DNA of 38,457 nucleotides from UBA10003 sp964365025 (GCA_964365025.1 CAYIOJ010000005.1:1-38457), one strand, 5' to 3'; positions 22,501 through 30,109 are shown, counted from the stretch's first letter. The notes: a model not told the origin generated them from the sequence alone. Translations and numbers: made by a program.

Positions 22501-23881
22501 CCGTTTGCCAATTGACTCTGGCTCGCGTACCTGTGGGCAAAGTATAGCTGTCCAGAGCAGTGGTGAATTGCATTAGACGATCCAAAGCTACTCGTTCTTC
22601 ATTTTTCAAATGATCCAAAAGACGCCCTTTGGCAAAACTTTGATAAATTATTTCCGCGGCGCTGGATTTGCGTGGAGATGACCCTCCGTGATGATCAAAA
22701 TATAATTCATCATTTTTAATCCAAGCTCCTTGCAAACTCGGAGAAATATCCAAATGTATTCCGCCCTTGGCCGGTTGTTTATCATAATCAATGTAGTTGG
22801 TCTTTTCAAGATATTTCTTTTCTTCCTCTCCGGCATTTTCAAAACCTAAAATTTTATTAAATAAAAACAAACTGGCGTTACTGTCCAGATTAGCTCTTTT
22901 TTCTTTGTGGTCATTAACTTTTACATCGCCGCCGCGCACCACCAGTCCACCGGGATACTTTTTCATCAACCCGCGCCGCACGCCTGTCAAACGGTTTTTC
23001 ATTCCTTCCAGTACTTCTTGATGCGCTTTTTTTATCGGTTCGTAATCACTTACAAAATCACGCTGGCCATTATCAGACATTTTTTTATAAATTTTTCGCA
23101 CTTGCGCCTCTGTTGTATCGTGTCCGATAGCTTGATAAATCTTTTTGGAACCGACTAACCACAATTTGGCTTTGGCCAAAGCGGATCTTAATTCTTGTTC
23201 ATTGGTAAAAACATTCGGATCTTGTTCGGTTGATAAAATCCTCAACATTTCCTCCAGACAAAGCCATGGACGATCTTTTTCTTTTTGAATAAATTGCTCA
23301 ACCGCCTTTTTCTGCTCTGCGGTCACCTGTTCGCGCAAAGATGGTTTTGTCCAAAGTTCAATATTTTTTTCCGCTTCTGCTTTGGGCGGCGAAATCGTTG
23401 GTTCTGTTTCCACTTTATCTGAAAACCCCATGGCTTTAACTAATCTGTCAGCTACTTCTTCAGCCGACGGCGGCGCTGCTGACTCCGGCGCGACTTCTGG
23501 CGCAAGTTTTTGCGCCGCTTTTTTTGACTCTTCATTTACAACTGACGCATTTATCGCGCTTTCAACAGCACCAAGAACAACTGGCGAATTTTCCGCGCTG
23601 GCAACAGAAACAATTTCCGGCTCAACTGGAACAGCCGCCGGCGCCTCAGCTTGAATAGCGGCTTCGGCCTCTGCTTCGCGCGGCTTGCGTTTCTTTCTTT
23701 CTGGCGCGCCTTCTTTTTTGCCACCCTTTTCCCTTTTTCCAGCTTTTTGCTTTCCCGCTTCACCTTCTTCAAAAGCATTGTCCACTTCTTTATTAGCAAC
23801 TAACTGCGCTTCTAAATTTGCTTTAAAGACATCGTGGCCGCCGGCATCATTTTTTTTGTCCGATTCTGATTTGGGAGGCAT
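19541..23881 (-). CDS. 1446-aa protein: DHH-like motif, two hydrophobic segments, low-complexity linkers
   Basis: Residues 1-190 are charged and Ala/Pro/Glu-rich, probably disordered. Residues ~300-560 are folded. ELYFDHHGG (DHH at ~396) followed by SSAAEIIYQSF resembles the DHH-phosphoesterase pattern, where DHH is followed by a helix starting SA-x-E-hh. The other metal motifs are not evident, so it may be an inactive relative. Residues 670-760 are a Pro/Thr/Ala linker. A coiled coil lies at ~770-850, with hydrophobic segments at 906-935 and 1011-1037. The end has a GEGIIHVLSRQL stretch reminiscent of LysM, plus helices. I do not know the family. Giant patchwork proteins of this sort are frequent in CPR. 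No SD; consensus promoter 25 bp upstream. Confidence 0.75.
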   Translation of the reverse strand: MPPKSESDKKNDAGGHDVFKANLEAQLVANKEVDNAFEEGEAGKQKAGKREKGGKKEGAPERKKRKPREAEAEAAIQAEAPAAVPVEPEIVSVASAENSPVVLGAVESAINASVVNEESKKAAQKLAPEVAPESAAPPSAEEVADRLVKAMGFSDKVETEPTISPPKAEAEKNIELWTKPSLREQVTAEQKKAVEQFIQKEKDRPWLCLEEMLRILSTEQDPNVFTNEQELRSALAKAKLWLVGSKKIYQAIGHDTTEAQVRKIYKKMSDNGQRDFVSDYEPIKKAHQEVLEGMKNRLTGVRRGLMKKYPGGLVVRGGDVKVNDHKEKRANLDSNASLFLFNKILGFENAGEEEKKYLEKTNYIDYDKQPAKGGIHLDISPSLQGAWIKNDELYFDHHGGSSPRKSSAAEIIYQSFAKGRLLDHLKNEERVALDRLMQFTTALDSYTLPTGTRARVNWQTVWQSSDKTLFGAALFLQNDLPIEDLFNFFKEHDLEEAFVRPLDGLKDSGLARINQLRKDKKVEKSKEVIDNFFPVLVGSRAPKTKVVDSRLGKIVVMVQESRDDKLPPGLQAAALAQGLDGILTWEPRSQKWFLAVGPQQKITKELANSIGEGVWVRESMIKKEADKEKKGISLGELLEKLGVDLKNLEVYDGALAKAINRDKTMVTKIKPVPAPEVAVTSSVSAPATSEAPVKEPTAATVTVLAETTPKETAPTEATRPTAPKTSHASAPLLPTAPTEVAAPMPETVGEIIEVTAAKNALDAERQEYIETYQDFLRVRGKPSLFARLRQGARGLFKGGEEATMAELDENAREEITAARDKYLQAKVNYAQALYQQEARLLAQEGKTPAETAEALKQFGQQEIFEKLVIGEENVLQAACVAEWPPMEKGLLRRGFDAWVKLPLYQRLLIATGVLTGALYAGGAIGAGAIAATAGIRFGRSVSGALFGRLSSELVGKFLSGRIAKETGARTEEARSEMGIALVNEKFGALELLTEKYHQIFEDKVKKDKRKLLIQTATAIGLGAGASLGLGWLADATMGTGTGVQPEKASTPAAAISDGKGFEKIITDMKARGHLIDELTKQAREAAESARIEHVTELATLQKGEGIIHVLSRQLEDDPLRFGYSGSLANAPAVHEWARHLAGQISIEEGYWDPSQHAQKWFVYDSVKPMKFILTGDAEHGFHVGQSGAARAFVHFDEKIDSSAPAATETPAPAPRLEAASRQGLEPVLVSQLPIVSHQGMQQVFSIGEGTERVQPILAPADYEWAEAAQNHAHLLQEKLNAAQELATSYAGNTAFQPAADRAVENIQRDIQQFSSHVAHGQSLSGYSQLAPGQTWDSFHEGIKPELDRQIFKDAFRGVTNANLDTTIRLDMIKQMIPANQELAINGIKYHLAGNEVLARVGDWEGKVDNKNIDWFSKFHQSFGTTAGVSGSKVAALAKQLVKVQSA

Positions 23882-23905
23882 AAATTAAAATAAAATTAAC
23901 AGATA

Positions 23906-23934
23906 ATGATAACACAAAAACACGCTTTTGTCAA
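23906..23934 (-). promoter_or_regulatory. Promoter of the 1446-aa gene
   Basis: TTGACA (23934-23929), a 17-bp spacer, TATCAT (23911-23906). The -35 overlaps the last codons and stop of the gene at 23931-24269. Confidence 0.75.
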
Positions 23935-24269
23935 GCTGTAACAGGTTTAACTTGAGCCATAATTTCCGCAGCTTCTTTTTTAAAACCAGCCACTTCCTCG
24001 GTAACTAATTGATCAAAATTAGGGAGCTTGGCGCGAAAAAAATCCAAAGCCGCGCCGGCATCAGCGCTTTTTGTTTTAAGCAATTTCTCATATTCCGCTT
24101 TGGTCGGTTCGCTCATTGAATCAATGGCGCGAATCAACACGCGCTTGAAAATAATATCGCCGATTTTCAACAGCATCTGTTCCTGTTTGTCAGCCGGCAA
24201 ATCGCGCAAACCCAAAGACGGCAAAATGTTTTTGTAAAGATACGACAAATCGTTAGGCATATTGTTCAT
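23931..24269 (-). CDS. Small helical protein, DUF5663-like
   Basis: 112 aa (or 109 from the second Met, MPNDLSYLY). The pattern, LPSLGLRDLPADKQEQMLLKIG, then a helix with RVLIRAIDSMSEPTKAEYEKLL, then FFRAKLPNFDQLVTEEVAGFK, looks like the DUF5663 group that I associate with CPR. That assignment is from memory. All-helical, no signal peptide, probably cytoplasmic. It follows the Wzz-like gene across a 71-bp repeat, and its 3' end contains the promoter for the 1446-aa gene. Confidence 0.6.
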   Translation of the reverse strand: MNNMPNDLSYLYKNILPSLGLRDLPADKQEQMLLKIGDIIFKRVLIRAIDSMSEPTKAEYEKLLKTKSADAGAALDFFRAKLPNFDQLVTEEVAGFKKEAAEIMAQVKPVTA

Positions 24270-24271
24270 TC

Positions 24272-24336
24272 GTCATGCCGAACTTGTTTCGGCATCTTTA
24301 AACATTTTTAGATCCTGAAACAAGTTCAGGATGACG
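24272..24336. repeat. Two hairpin repeats (ATGCCGAA..TTCGGCAT and TCCTGAAACAAGTTCAGGA)
   Basis: Adjacent hairpins fill the whole gap between the Wzz-like gene and the DUF5663-like gene. Both contain the AACTTGTTTC/GAAACAAGTT centre. Confidence 0.8.
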
Positions 24337-24340
24337 CAAA

Positions 24341-24940
24341 TCATTTCGCATATTTCCCAGCCACCCAAATCATTCCCAAAATACTGCCGAACACCAAACC
24401 CAAAAAACCGTTCATCAAAAAATTAGGCTTGACCGGCCAGCGCGACAAAACCGGCGTATCCACGATTTTTATATCCACATTGCCGCCAGTGTATTCAAAC
24501 CCTTGCGTCTGCAAAGTGTAGGCCGCGGCTGAAGCCCAATTTTTGGCCTGCTCTTTGTCCGCGTGAAAAACCGTAATGCCCAACAGCGCCGTGCCGCGCA
24601 AAACCTGCGGGGCCACCATCTTTTTCCAAAGTTTGCGCTTCTGGATTTCCGAAACATTATTAAAAGCTGACAAATCCAAACTGAATCCGGCGCGCGTTAC
24701 GCGGTCAAAAAAACTGGTGGTAAAGACAATCTGCGCCAAATTCTCACTGATGCGTTCGGCTGATTTTACGGCCGTGTACGGGTCAACGCCCAAAGATGAT
24801 TTGGGGATGATGAGCAAACGCGTGGTGGCGCTGTATTTTAATGGGAAAAAGGCGCTTACCAAAAGCACAACGGCAGAAGCGATAACGGCAACAGTTAAAA
24901 TAAAACGACGATGATGTGAAAATAGTAATGAATAGGACAT
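24341..24940 (-). CDS. Wzz/chain-length-determinant-like polysaccharide co-polymerase
   Basis: 199 aa with one membrane helix at each end (FILTVAVIASAVVLLVSAFF at ~13-32 and LMNGFLGLVFGSILGMIWVA at ~175-195). The second helix is preceded by LSRWPVKPN, the Pro-rich stretch typical of the Wzz/Wzc family. The ~140-residue external domain begins KYSATTRLLI (usual xYxAxxxLxV strand). It should bind the glycan polymerase and set chain length, although the O-antigen ligase here lies 16 kb away. It overlaps no neighbour, but only one base separates it from the HtrA-like gene, so the two are co-transcribed. Confidence 0.8.
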   Translation of the reverse strand: MSYSLLFSHHRRFILTVAVIASAVVLLVSAFFPLKYSATTRLLIIPKSSLGVDPYTAVKSAERISENLAQIVFTTSFFDRVTRAGFSLDLSAFNNVSEIQKRKLWKKMVAPQVLRGTALLGITVFHADKEQAKNWASAAAYTLQTQGFEYTGGNVDIKIVDTPVLSRWPVKPNFLMNGFLGLVFGSILGMIWVAGKYAK

Positions 24941-24941
24941 A

Positions 24942-26105
24942 TTATTTAATTTTTCCTAACTCCGCGATCACGATTTTTTCCATTTCGTCGCGCGCGTATT
25001 TCACCTCCACCTGCGTGCCGGGTTGGTAATCAGCCAAAATATCAGACAATGAACGCAGGGGCGTAATATTTTCATTATTAATTGATAAAATAATATCTCC
25101 CGCTTTCAGCCCCAAAGACAACAGCGGGCTCTTCTTGTCTAAAGACGTCAGCTTGACGCCAACATCCTGATTTTTAAACAAACCGATTAAAATGCCGGTT
25201 TCCACGAAATGCGCGCCCAAATAAGCCCGTTCAATCACTTTTGATTTTACCACACTTTTAAGCGCGAAATCAACTAAAGACGCGCGGACAAAGGTGTTTG
25301 TGCCCACTAAAATACCGGCAATCTCGCCTTTGGACGTGACCACCGGCGAGCCAACCATCTTTTTTTCAAACGACTTGCTCAACAAACCAAGGCGATAAAG
25401 TTGTTCGGAAGATTCATAATAATCGTTTTTGACTTTGGCGGAAAAATAATTATTTAAAAGCAATTCTGACGGCGCCAGGCCGGCGTTGGCCGAGGGCACA
25501 TACAGTGTAGTGCCAGTATCATAGTAATCATTTAAAACAAAAGGCAGAGAGTTGGAATTGCCGCCCCTGACCTTGACCAAGGCAAAATCGGAAATCGGAT
25601 CAAAAACAATTGCTTCCGTCTCTAAAATTTGATTGTCAAAAGAAACCGCCGCCAAATCATTTTTATTGATCTTGCCGACAACCGAACGAGTGGCGGCGAG
25701 CCAACCATCGGAAGTGATGAAAAATCCAACGCCTAAGACGTCTTCCGGACGCGGCGGAATTTCTTTACCGGCTAAAACGCTTTGGCGATAAAAGGTAACG
25801 AGCGACCGGCGCGCTTTTTTGGCCAGCGCGTCGCGCGGCAAAACGCGGAGAGAACCTGATTCCACACTGCGGTTGCGGCTGTTAATGGGGCTATCCGGCC
25901 CCCAGAGCCATTCATCAAACGGGGAAGAGTTTATCACCATTCCGCCCACTGCTCCGGAAAAAAATCCAAACAATACTGTGATTAAAAAAGCTTTGGTCGC
26001 CGGTAGACGCCAAAACATCACGCCTATGCCTTTTTGGCGGACTTCTTTGGGCAAATGCGGCGCGATCGCCGCGGTTATCTTTTTCGCTGATTTTAATAAA
26101 CTCAT
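24942..26105 (-). CDS. HtrA/DegP-like membrane protein with degenerate catalytic triad, plus PDZ domain
   Basis: 387 aa. A membrane helix at ~38-57 anchors a trypsin-like domain, and a PDZ domain at ~300-385 has GVKLTSLDKKSPLLSLGLKAGDIILSINNENI. The fold pattern is clear (GVGFFITSDGWLAAT, then DPISDFALVKV with the Asp at 173). The His position reads TRSVVG (139-144) where active enzymes have T-x-A-H-V. The GNSGGP serine motif reads MVGSP (250-254) with no nucleophile serine at the right place. It is therefore probably a pseudoprotease that binds peptides or scaffolds envelope proteins. It sits between a multi-helix membrane protein (4-bp gap) and the Wzz-like gene. Confidence 0.8.
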   Translation of the reverse strand: MSLLKSAKKITAAIAPHLPKEVRQKGIGVMFWRLPATKAFLITVLFGFFSGAVGGMVINSSPFDEWLWGPDSPINSRNRSVESGSLRVLPRDALAKKARRSLVTFYRQSVLAGKEIPPRPEDVLGVGFFITSDGWLAATRSVVGKINKNDLAAVSFDNQILETEAIVFDPISDFALVKVRGGNSNSLPFVLNDYYDTGTTLYVPSANAGLAPSELLLNNYFSAKVKNDYYESSEQLYRLGLLSKSFEKKMVGSPVVTSKGEIAGILVGTNTFVRASLVDFALKSVVKSKVIERAYLGAHFVETGILIGLFKNQDVGVKLTSLDKKSPLLSLGLKAGDIILSINNENITPLRSLSDILADYQPGTQVEVKYARDEMEKIVIAELGKIK

Positions 26106-26109
26106 AAAA

Positions 26110-26874
26110 CTAAATCCACCTCGCCGCTCCTAAAATAATTATAATTAAAACTCCGGTCAAAGCGCCCCAAGTTACGAATCGCCGGTGGCTATACTTCCCC
26201 AAAAGCCACCCCTGTCCCAGATAGGCTATATACCAAACTAACAGAGAAAAGATCAATCCTTTGGTGACAAACCCGACCGGCCAAAGGGAAATGGCCCAAA
26301 AAAATTCCACGGCCAAAATGCTAAAAATCAAACTATGCTCGTAGCTTTTTTTCCAATCAATCTTGCTCAAAAAAAATATCTCCCAGAAGGCCAGAAAAAA
26401 TAACACGACGACAGAAACAAGTATTGGCCAAAAAGTTTTAGCCAAAAAAGTGGCCCAGCCAAAAAAGAAAGAAGAAAAAAGAAAGATTGACCAGGCGAGC
26501 ATGGCTAAATTAATTTGCTCCAAACTGCCCACCGCGTAATTTTTATCATGTTTGGCAAAAAGCGGCAAAGCGGCTAAATCAAAATACAGCATAAAACCGG
26601 AAAAAATAATGAGCGCTTGGCGCAGGGCCGGCCGATCAACCAAGGGCAAAAAAAACGACAGGCCAACGGCAAAAAAAATAAACGCCAGAGCCAGATGATG
26701 CACGGGCAACTTTTGCCGGCGCACGCGATAAAACCAAAAAACCAAAACTATCGTTGGCAATAGCCAAGCCATCACACCAAAAAATAACAAAAAAGCCGGA
26801 TAATAATTCGCCAGCTCTCCAAAAATCAAAAACCAGATGACGGCTAAAAAAGAAAAAATTTTAGGCCAAAACAT
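26110..26874 (-). CDS. Multi-helix integral membrane protein, unknown
   Basis: 254 aa with about eight hydrophobic helices and short charged loops. There are few polar residues in the helices and no recognised transporter, kinase or enzyme motif. A KKSYEHSLIFSILAVEFFWAISLWP stretch between helices 5 and 6 is the only notable polar part. The gene is packed between the anchored protein (7-bp gap) and the HtrA-like gene (4-bp gap), so it should be part of one envelope operon. Function not inferable. Confidence 0.7.
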   Translation of the reverse strand: MFWPKIFSFLAVIWFLIFGELANYYPAFLLFFGVMAWLLPTIVLVFWFYRVRRQKLPVHHLALAFIFFAVGLSFFLPLVDRPALRQALIIFSGFMLYFDLAALPLFAKHDKNYAVGSLEQINLAMLAWSIFLFSSFFFGWATFLAKTFWPILVSVVVLFFLAFWEIFFLSKIDWKKSYEHSLIFSILAVEFFWAISLWPVGFVTKGLIFSLLVWYIAYLGQGWLLGKYSHRRFVTWGALTGVLIIIILGAARWI

Positions 26875-26881
26875 ACTTCGT

Positions 26882-27310
26882 TTAAATTTTGTTAAACCGC
26901 GCGATTAATTCCGCTTCGTCCTCCAGCGCCTTATCCCGGTTGCCGGCCGACAAATCACCGCGCATTTTATCAATATCCAAAATCAACAACAAGTGTTTGT
27001 TTTGCCATTCGGAAGTTGTCTTTAACAATAGCAATTCCTCGCGGACTTTTGCCAAAGCGATGAGCCACGGCTCGCGCGCTGACTCTGCGGAAACATCCAG
27101 TTTGCTTCTTTCCAAAAGATAAAAATTAAAAATCCTTTGAATGTTGCGGCGATAAGAATTGCCGAAATTGACGGCAGGGCCGTCATCACCGCGGAAGCGG
27201 GGATCCAGTTTGTCAAACCCGTCACTCGCCGCCAAAATTATGGCGGCCGTGCTTAAAACTAAAAAAGATACAAATAGAAGCGTGATGCGATCTAATTTCG
27301 GATGAATCAT
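26882..27310 (-). CDS. Small membrane-anchored helical protein with a repeat insertion
   Basis: 142 aa. One N-terminal helix (ITLLFVSFLVLSTAAIILAA) anchors an extracytoplasmic helical domain. The hairpin repeat at 27179-27207 encodes DKLDPRFRGDDG in frame directly after the membrane helix. LDPRFRGDD-like peptides are the usual readout of this repeat family. Without it the protein would run from the anchor straight into NSYRRNIQRIFNFYLLERSK. No family recognised. Three bases separate it from the permease gene upstream, so it is in the same operon. Confidence 0.65.
   Translation of the reverse strand: MIHPKLDRITLLFVSFLVLSTAAIILAASDGFDKLDPRFRGDDGPAVNFGNSYRRNIQRIFNFYLLERSKLDVSAESAREPWLIALAKVREELLLLKTTSEWQNKHLLLILDIDKMRGDLSAGNRDKALEDEAELIARFNKI
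27179..27207. repeat. GTCATCACCGCGGAAGCGGGGATCC repeat inside a gene
   Basis: Hairpin CCGC..GCGG with the usual GTCATC and GGATCCAG borders, in frame in the 142-aa protein. Confidence 0.8.
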
Positions 27311-27313
27311 ATT

Positions 27314-28345
27314 TCATTTCTGTGAACGCCACTCTATCAAATCGACCAAAATAATACTCAAAACCGTGGCTACGGGAATTGACAGCAAAGCGCCAACCAC
27401 TCCCAAAAGTCGAAAACCAATCAACAGCGCGAGTATACTCACAATCGGATTTAATCCCACGGCTTTTTTCATTACCTTCGGCACGAGCACATTATTCTCT
27501 ATTTGCTGAATGATAATAAAAAACACAGCGGTAAAAACCGGCAAAGGCCAGTCGCCGGTTTGCAAAAAAGCCAAAAGCACCGCGGCTAGGCCGGAAAAAA
27601 TCGGCCCGGCATAGGGAATCATTTCAAAAATTCCGGCAATGACCGCCAAAAGCAGAGCGTACTGCACCCCGAGAATCAACAAACCAACATAAGATATGGC
27701 GCCGACAATCAAACCCAACGCCAGTGTGCCGCGCAGCCAATCGCCCAATTTTTCTTTTATCCTAGTCCACAGCTGGCCAAGATAGTTTTGATATTCAGGC
27801 GGCGCGAGCGAACGAATGGCTTTTTTAAACCCGTCCTCTTCCACTACCATATAAAACGCCATGACCAAAACCAAAACAAAAGAAAAAATCCAATCAAAAA
27901 CGCCGAAAATGGAGCTGACTAATTTCTGCACGGTCAGCACCCCTCCCTGCAGAGTGGCGGGTAGCGTCGTCTGCAGATTTTCCCACAAACCAAAACGAAT
28001 AGACAGAGTTTTAACCGCGGAAAAACCGGACATAATTTTTTCCCAATAATCGCCAAAATTCACGCCCAACTGCGTCACCTGTTCAATTATAATTGGCACA
28101 AGCAAAATAAATACAAGGGATAGAATGCCAAAAACTAAAATATATATTAAAAATACCGCCGCCCCGCGCCACAATCTTTTTTTTGCAAACCAATCAGCCA
28201 GAGGATCAATCAAAGAAGCTAAAATCATGGCAATAAACACCAGCGCCAGTAAATCAAAAATTAAATAAGCAAAATAAAAAAACAAAAGCACTATCGCAAT
28301 TTTAATCAAAGTGGAAGTGCTGACGCTGATAGTTGTTTTGTCCAT
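27314..28345 (-). CDS. AI-2E family transporter (PF01594-type permease)
   Basis: 343 aa, about eight membrane helices arranged as in the AI-2E/YdiK/PerM family: two N-terminal helices, a large loop with DWFAKKRLWRGAAVFLIY, then central helices. The late PYAGPIFSGLAAVLLAFLQ and QIENNVLVPKVMKKAVGLNPIVSILALLIG segments are the best family markers. Family members export AI-2 or act in ion or cell-envelope exchange; the substrate here is unknown. It is the first gene of the long minus-strand operon down to 23931, with a TTGACA-18-TATAAT promoter that overlaps the divergent smpB promoter. Confidence 0.88.
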   Translation of the reverse strand: MDKTTISVSTSTLIKIAIVLLFFYFAYLIFDLLALVFIAMILASLIDPLADWFAKKRLWRGAAVFLIYILVFGILSLVFILLVPIIIEQVTQLGVNFGDYWEKIMSGFSAVKTLSIRFGLWENLQTTLPATLQGGVLTVQKLVSSIFGVFDWIFSFVLVLVMAFYMVVEEDGFKKAIRSLAPPEYQNYLGQLWTRIKEKLGDWLRGTLALGLIVGAISYVGLLILGVQYALLLAVIAGIFEMIPYAGPIFSGLAAVLLAFLQTGDWPLPVFTAVFFIIIQQIENNVLVPKVMKKAVGLNPIVSILALLIGFRLLGVVGALLSIPVATVLSIILVDLIEWRSQK

Positions 28346-28372
28346 AAATTAAATACTTAAAATTATACTCCA

Positions 28373-28402
28373 ATTATACCCCATCTTGAAACATTGTGTC
28401 AA
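28373..28402 (-). promoter_or_regulatory. Promoter of the AI-2E family operon
   Basis: TTGACA (28402-28397), an 18-bp spacer, TATAAT (28378-28373). Confidence 0.75.
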
Positions 28403-28414
28403 AAAAGATACAAT
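28386..28414 (+). promoter_or_regulatory. smpB promoter giving a nearly leaderless mRNA
   Basis: TTGAAA, a 17-bp spacer, TACAAT ending at 28414. Transcription should begin about 28421, three bases before the smpB ATG. Confidence 0.65.
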
Positions 28415-28423
28415 AACCCTGCT

Positions 28424-28870
28424 ATGGCGACGCTGGCTCTAAATAAACGCGCGACTTTTGATTACGAAATCCTTGAAACAATGGAGGCGGGTTTGATATT
28501 AACCGGCGCCGAGGTCAAGGCCGTACGCGACGGACAAGTCAGCCTAAAAGCCTCCTATGTCACTCTAAGCCGTGGCGAGCCTTGGCTTATCAACGCCCAT
28601 ATTTCGCCATATAAAAAAGCCGGCCAGATGAAAGGCTACGAACCGACCCAAAACCGCAAACTTTTGCTTAAAAAAAGCGAAATTAACCGGTTAATCAGCC
28701 AAAAAGACCAAGGCGGCTTGACAATTATTCCCTTAAAGCTGTATACTAAACATCATCGGATTAAGCTCCAAATTGGCTTAGGCCGAGGACGAAAAAAATT
28801 TGACAAAAGAGAGATAATAAAAAAACGCGATCTTAATAGAGAAATAAGACGGGCTGTTTCGTCATTCTGA
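28424..28870 (+). CDS. smpB: SmpB, tmRNA-binding protein
   Basis: 148 aa from MATLALNKRATFDYEIL; a frame reaching a TTG at 28394 is rejected because it would include the -10. The oligonucleotide-binding barrel is typical: AGLILTGAEVKAVRDGQVSL, then SYVTLSRGEPWLINAHISPY, then the basic DKREIIKKRDLNREIRRAV tail that enters the decoding centre. SmpB delivers alanyl-tmRNA to stalled ribosomes. The last residues VSSF and the TGA stop come from the repeat that starts GTCATTCTGA. The tmRNA gene follows 60 bp downstream. Confidence 0.95.
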   Translation: MATLALNKRATFDYEILETMEAGLILTGAEVKAVRDGQVSLKASYVTLSRGEPWLINAHISPYKKAGQMKGYEPTQNRKLLLKKSEINRLISQKDQGGLTIIPLKLYTKHHRIKLQIGLGRGRKKFDKREIIKKRDLNREIRRAVSSF

Positions 28871-28922
28871 ATTTGTTTCAAAATCTCAAAAACAAGAGAT
28901 GCCGAAATAAATTCGGCATGAC
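28862..28922. repeat. GTCATTCTGAATTTGTTTC + ATGCCGAA..TTCGGCAT repeat
   Basis: Fills the smpB-ssrA gap and supplies the smpB stop codon. Related to 24272-24336. Confidence 0.75.
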
Positions 28923-28930
28923 AAATTACT

Positions 28931-29331
28931 GGGGATGCCGGGCTTCGATAAGAGGTCTTTGACAAGATAGGCAGGCCGAGATTTGATTCTTGATCTCGTG
29001 AATCTTTAAGAATCAATTATACATGCCAATGTATTTACAAAAGTGAAGAACGCGCTGGCTAACGCTTTCGCTGTTCCTTCATTTGCAATGGTCGTGGCTT
29101 AATAGCTCGCTACCCATCCAACGCGCCCAAGCTCAATAAGCGCGAAGGGTGTTATAATATTGAGCTAGGTCAAATTTGCCGCCTCGCGAATTTGATTGAA
29201 AGGCACTGAGGATCGAAAATAATATTTTTGTCTGATTTTGATATTTTTTTCTAAAACCAAATCAAACTAAGCCTGTAGAACTGTTTTGGCTATCCTTTTA
29301 GACGGGGGTTCAACTCCCCCCATCTCCACCA
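28931..29331 (+). ncRNA. ssrA: tmRNA (ssrA)
   Basis: Acceptor GGGGATG (28931-28937) pairs with CATCTCC, followed by ACCA encoded at 29328-29331. The T-arm is GGGGGTTCAACTCCCCC and the 5' D-like part is GCCGGGCTTCGATAAGAGG. The tag reading frame probably starts at GCC 29025, giving a 25-residue tag that begins ANVFTKVKNALANAF and ends MVVA, closed by TAA-TAG (29100-29105). That is longer than the usual 8-15 residues, but the hydrophobic small-residue end fits a proteolysis degron. One-piece, about 400 nt. Together with SmpB it rescues stalled ribosomes. Confidence 0.95.
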
Positions 29332-29345
29332 ATAAAAAATTTTCA

Positions 29346-29903
29346 ATGCGCATTTCACGCTATCACTACAAAAGAAATCAAAATGTTTCGCCGGTTTCCC
29401 GTTTTAAAGTAAACCGTTTTATAACGGCGCTCGAAGTTCGGGCCATTGACGAAAACAACGAACATTTGGGTGTAATGCCCACGGCCCAAGCCGTGGCCGC
29501 GGCTGAAGAGCGTGGGTTTGATTTAGTGGAGGTGGATCCATCAGCTAATCCACCGGTAGCTAGATTCATTGACTACGGTCATTTCAAATACGAAAAAGAA
29601 AAAGAATTAAAAAAACAAAAACAGGCTTTGAAGCAGATTGAAATCAAGGGCATTCGGCTGTCCGTGCGCATTGGCGCGCATGATTTGGAAATGCGCCGCG
29701 CGCAAACGATCAAATTTTTAAACGACGGCAACAAAGTTAAAATTGAAGTAATTTTACGGGGACGCGAGCGCCAGCACGCCAATCTGGCCTTTCAGATAAT
29801 TGTGGATTTTATCGCCTCTCTTCAAAAAGATATTCCGGTTAAAAAAGAACAGCCCTCAATTATGCAGGGCGGAAAAATCAGCGCCTTAATCGCTAAAGAA
29901 TGA
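29346..29903 (+). CDS. infC: Translation initiation factor IF-3
   Basis: 185 aa from MRISRYHYKRNQNVSP; the frame upstream runs into the tmRNA 3' end and is not coding. The N-domain has NRFITALEVRAIDENNEHLGVMPTAQA, which ends in the helix with ERGFDLVEVDPSANPPVARFIDYGHFKYE, a near-consensus IF-3 N-domain and linker. The C-domain has KGIRLSVRIGAHDLEMRRAQTIKFL and KVEVILRGRERQHANLA-type strands. IF-3 controls subunit joining and start-codon choice, of interest in a genome where most genes lack an SD. It uses an ATG start, not the classical AUU. Its stop overlaps a possible ATG just before rpmI. Confidence 0.95.
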   Translation: MRISRYHYKRNQNVSPVSRFKVNRFITALEVRAIDENNEHLGVMPTAQAVAAAEERGFDLVEVDPSANPPVARFIDYGHFKYEKEKELKKQKQALKQIEIKGIRLSVRIGAHDLEMRRAQTIKFLNDGNKVKIEVILRGRERQHANLAFQIIVDFIASLQKDIPVKKEQPSIMQGGKISALIAKE

Positions 29904-29905
29904 TT

Positions 29906-30103
29906 ATGCCAAAATTAAAAACACACAAAGCCACTGCCAAACGGCTTCAAAAAACCAAACGGGGCAAGTTTTTAAAACGCAAGAGCGGGCAGGATCATTT
30001 TAATGCCCGCGAATCGGGAAAAACCACCCGCAACAAGCGCCGCGACATTAATTTTTCCAAAGTTTTTGAAAATACTCTGAAAGCGGCCATGCCGAATAAT
30101 TGA
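29906..30103 (+). CDS. rpmI: Ribosomal protein bL35
   Basis: 65 aa, MPKLKTHKATAKRLQKTKRG, the standard L35 start; an ATG two codons upstream (29900) overlaps the infC stop but is less likely. Basic throughout, with SGQDHFNARESGKTTRNKR matching the family. A large-subunit protein in the classical infC-rpmI-rplT operon. Confidence 0.95.
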   Translation: MPKLKTHKATAKRLQKTKRGKFLKRKSGQDHFNARESGKTTRNKRRDINFSKVFENTLKAAMPNN

Positions 30104-30109
30104 CGCCAA

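Noticed and set aside
24028..24237. Plus-strand frame inside the DUF5663-like gene, and similar small frames in ppsA, pyk and ftsZ
   Set aside because: Shadows of well-supported genes.
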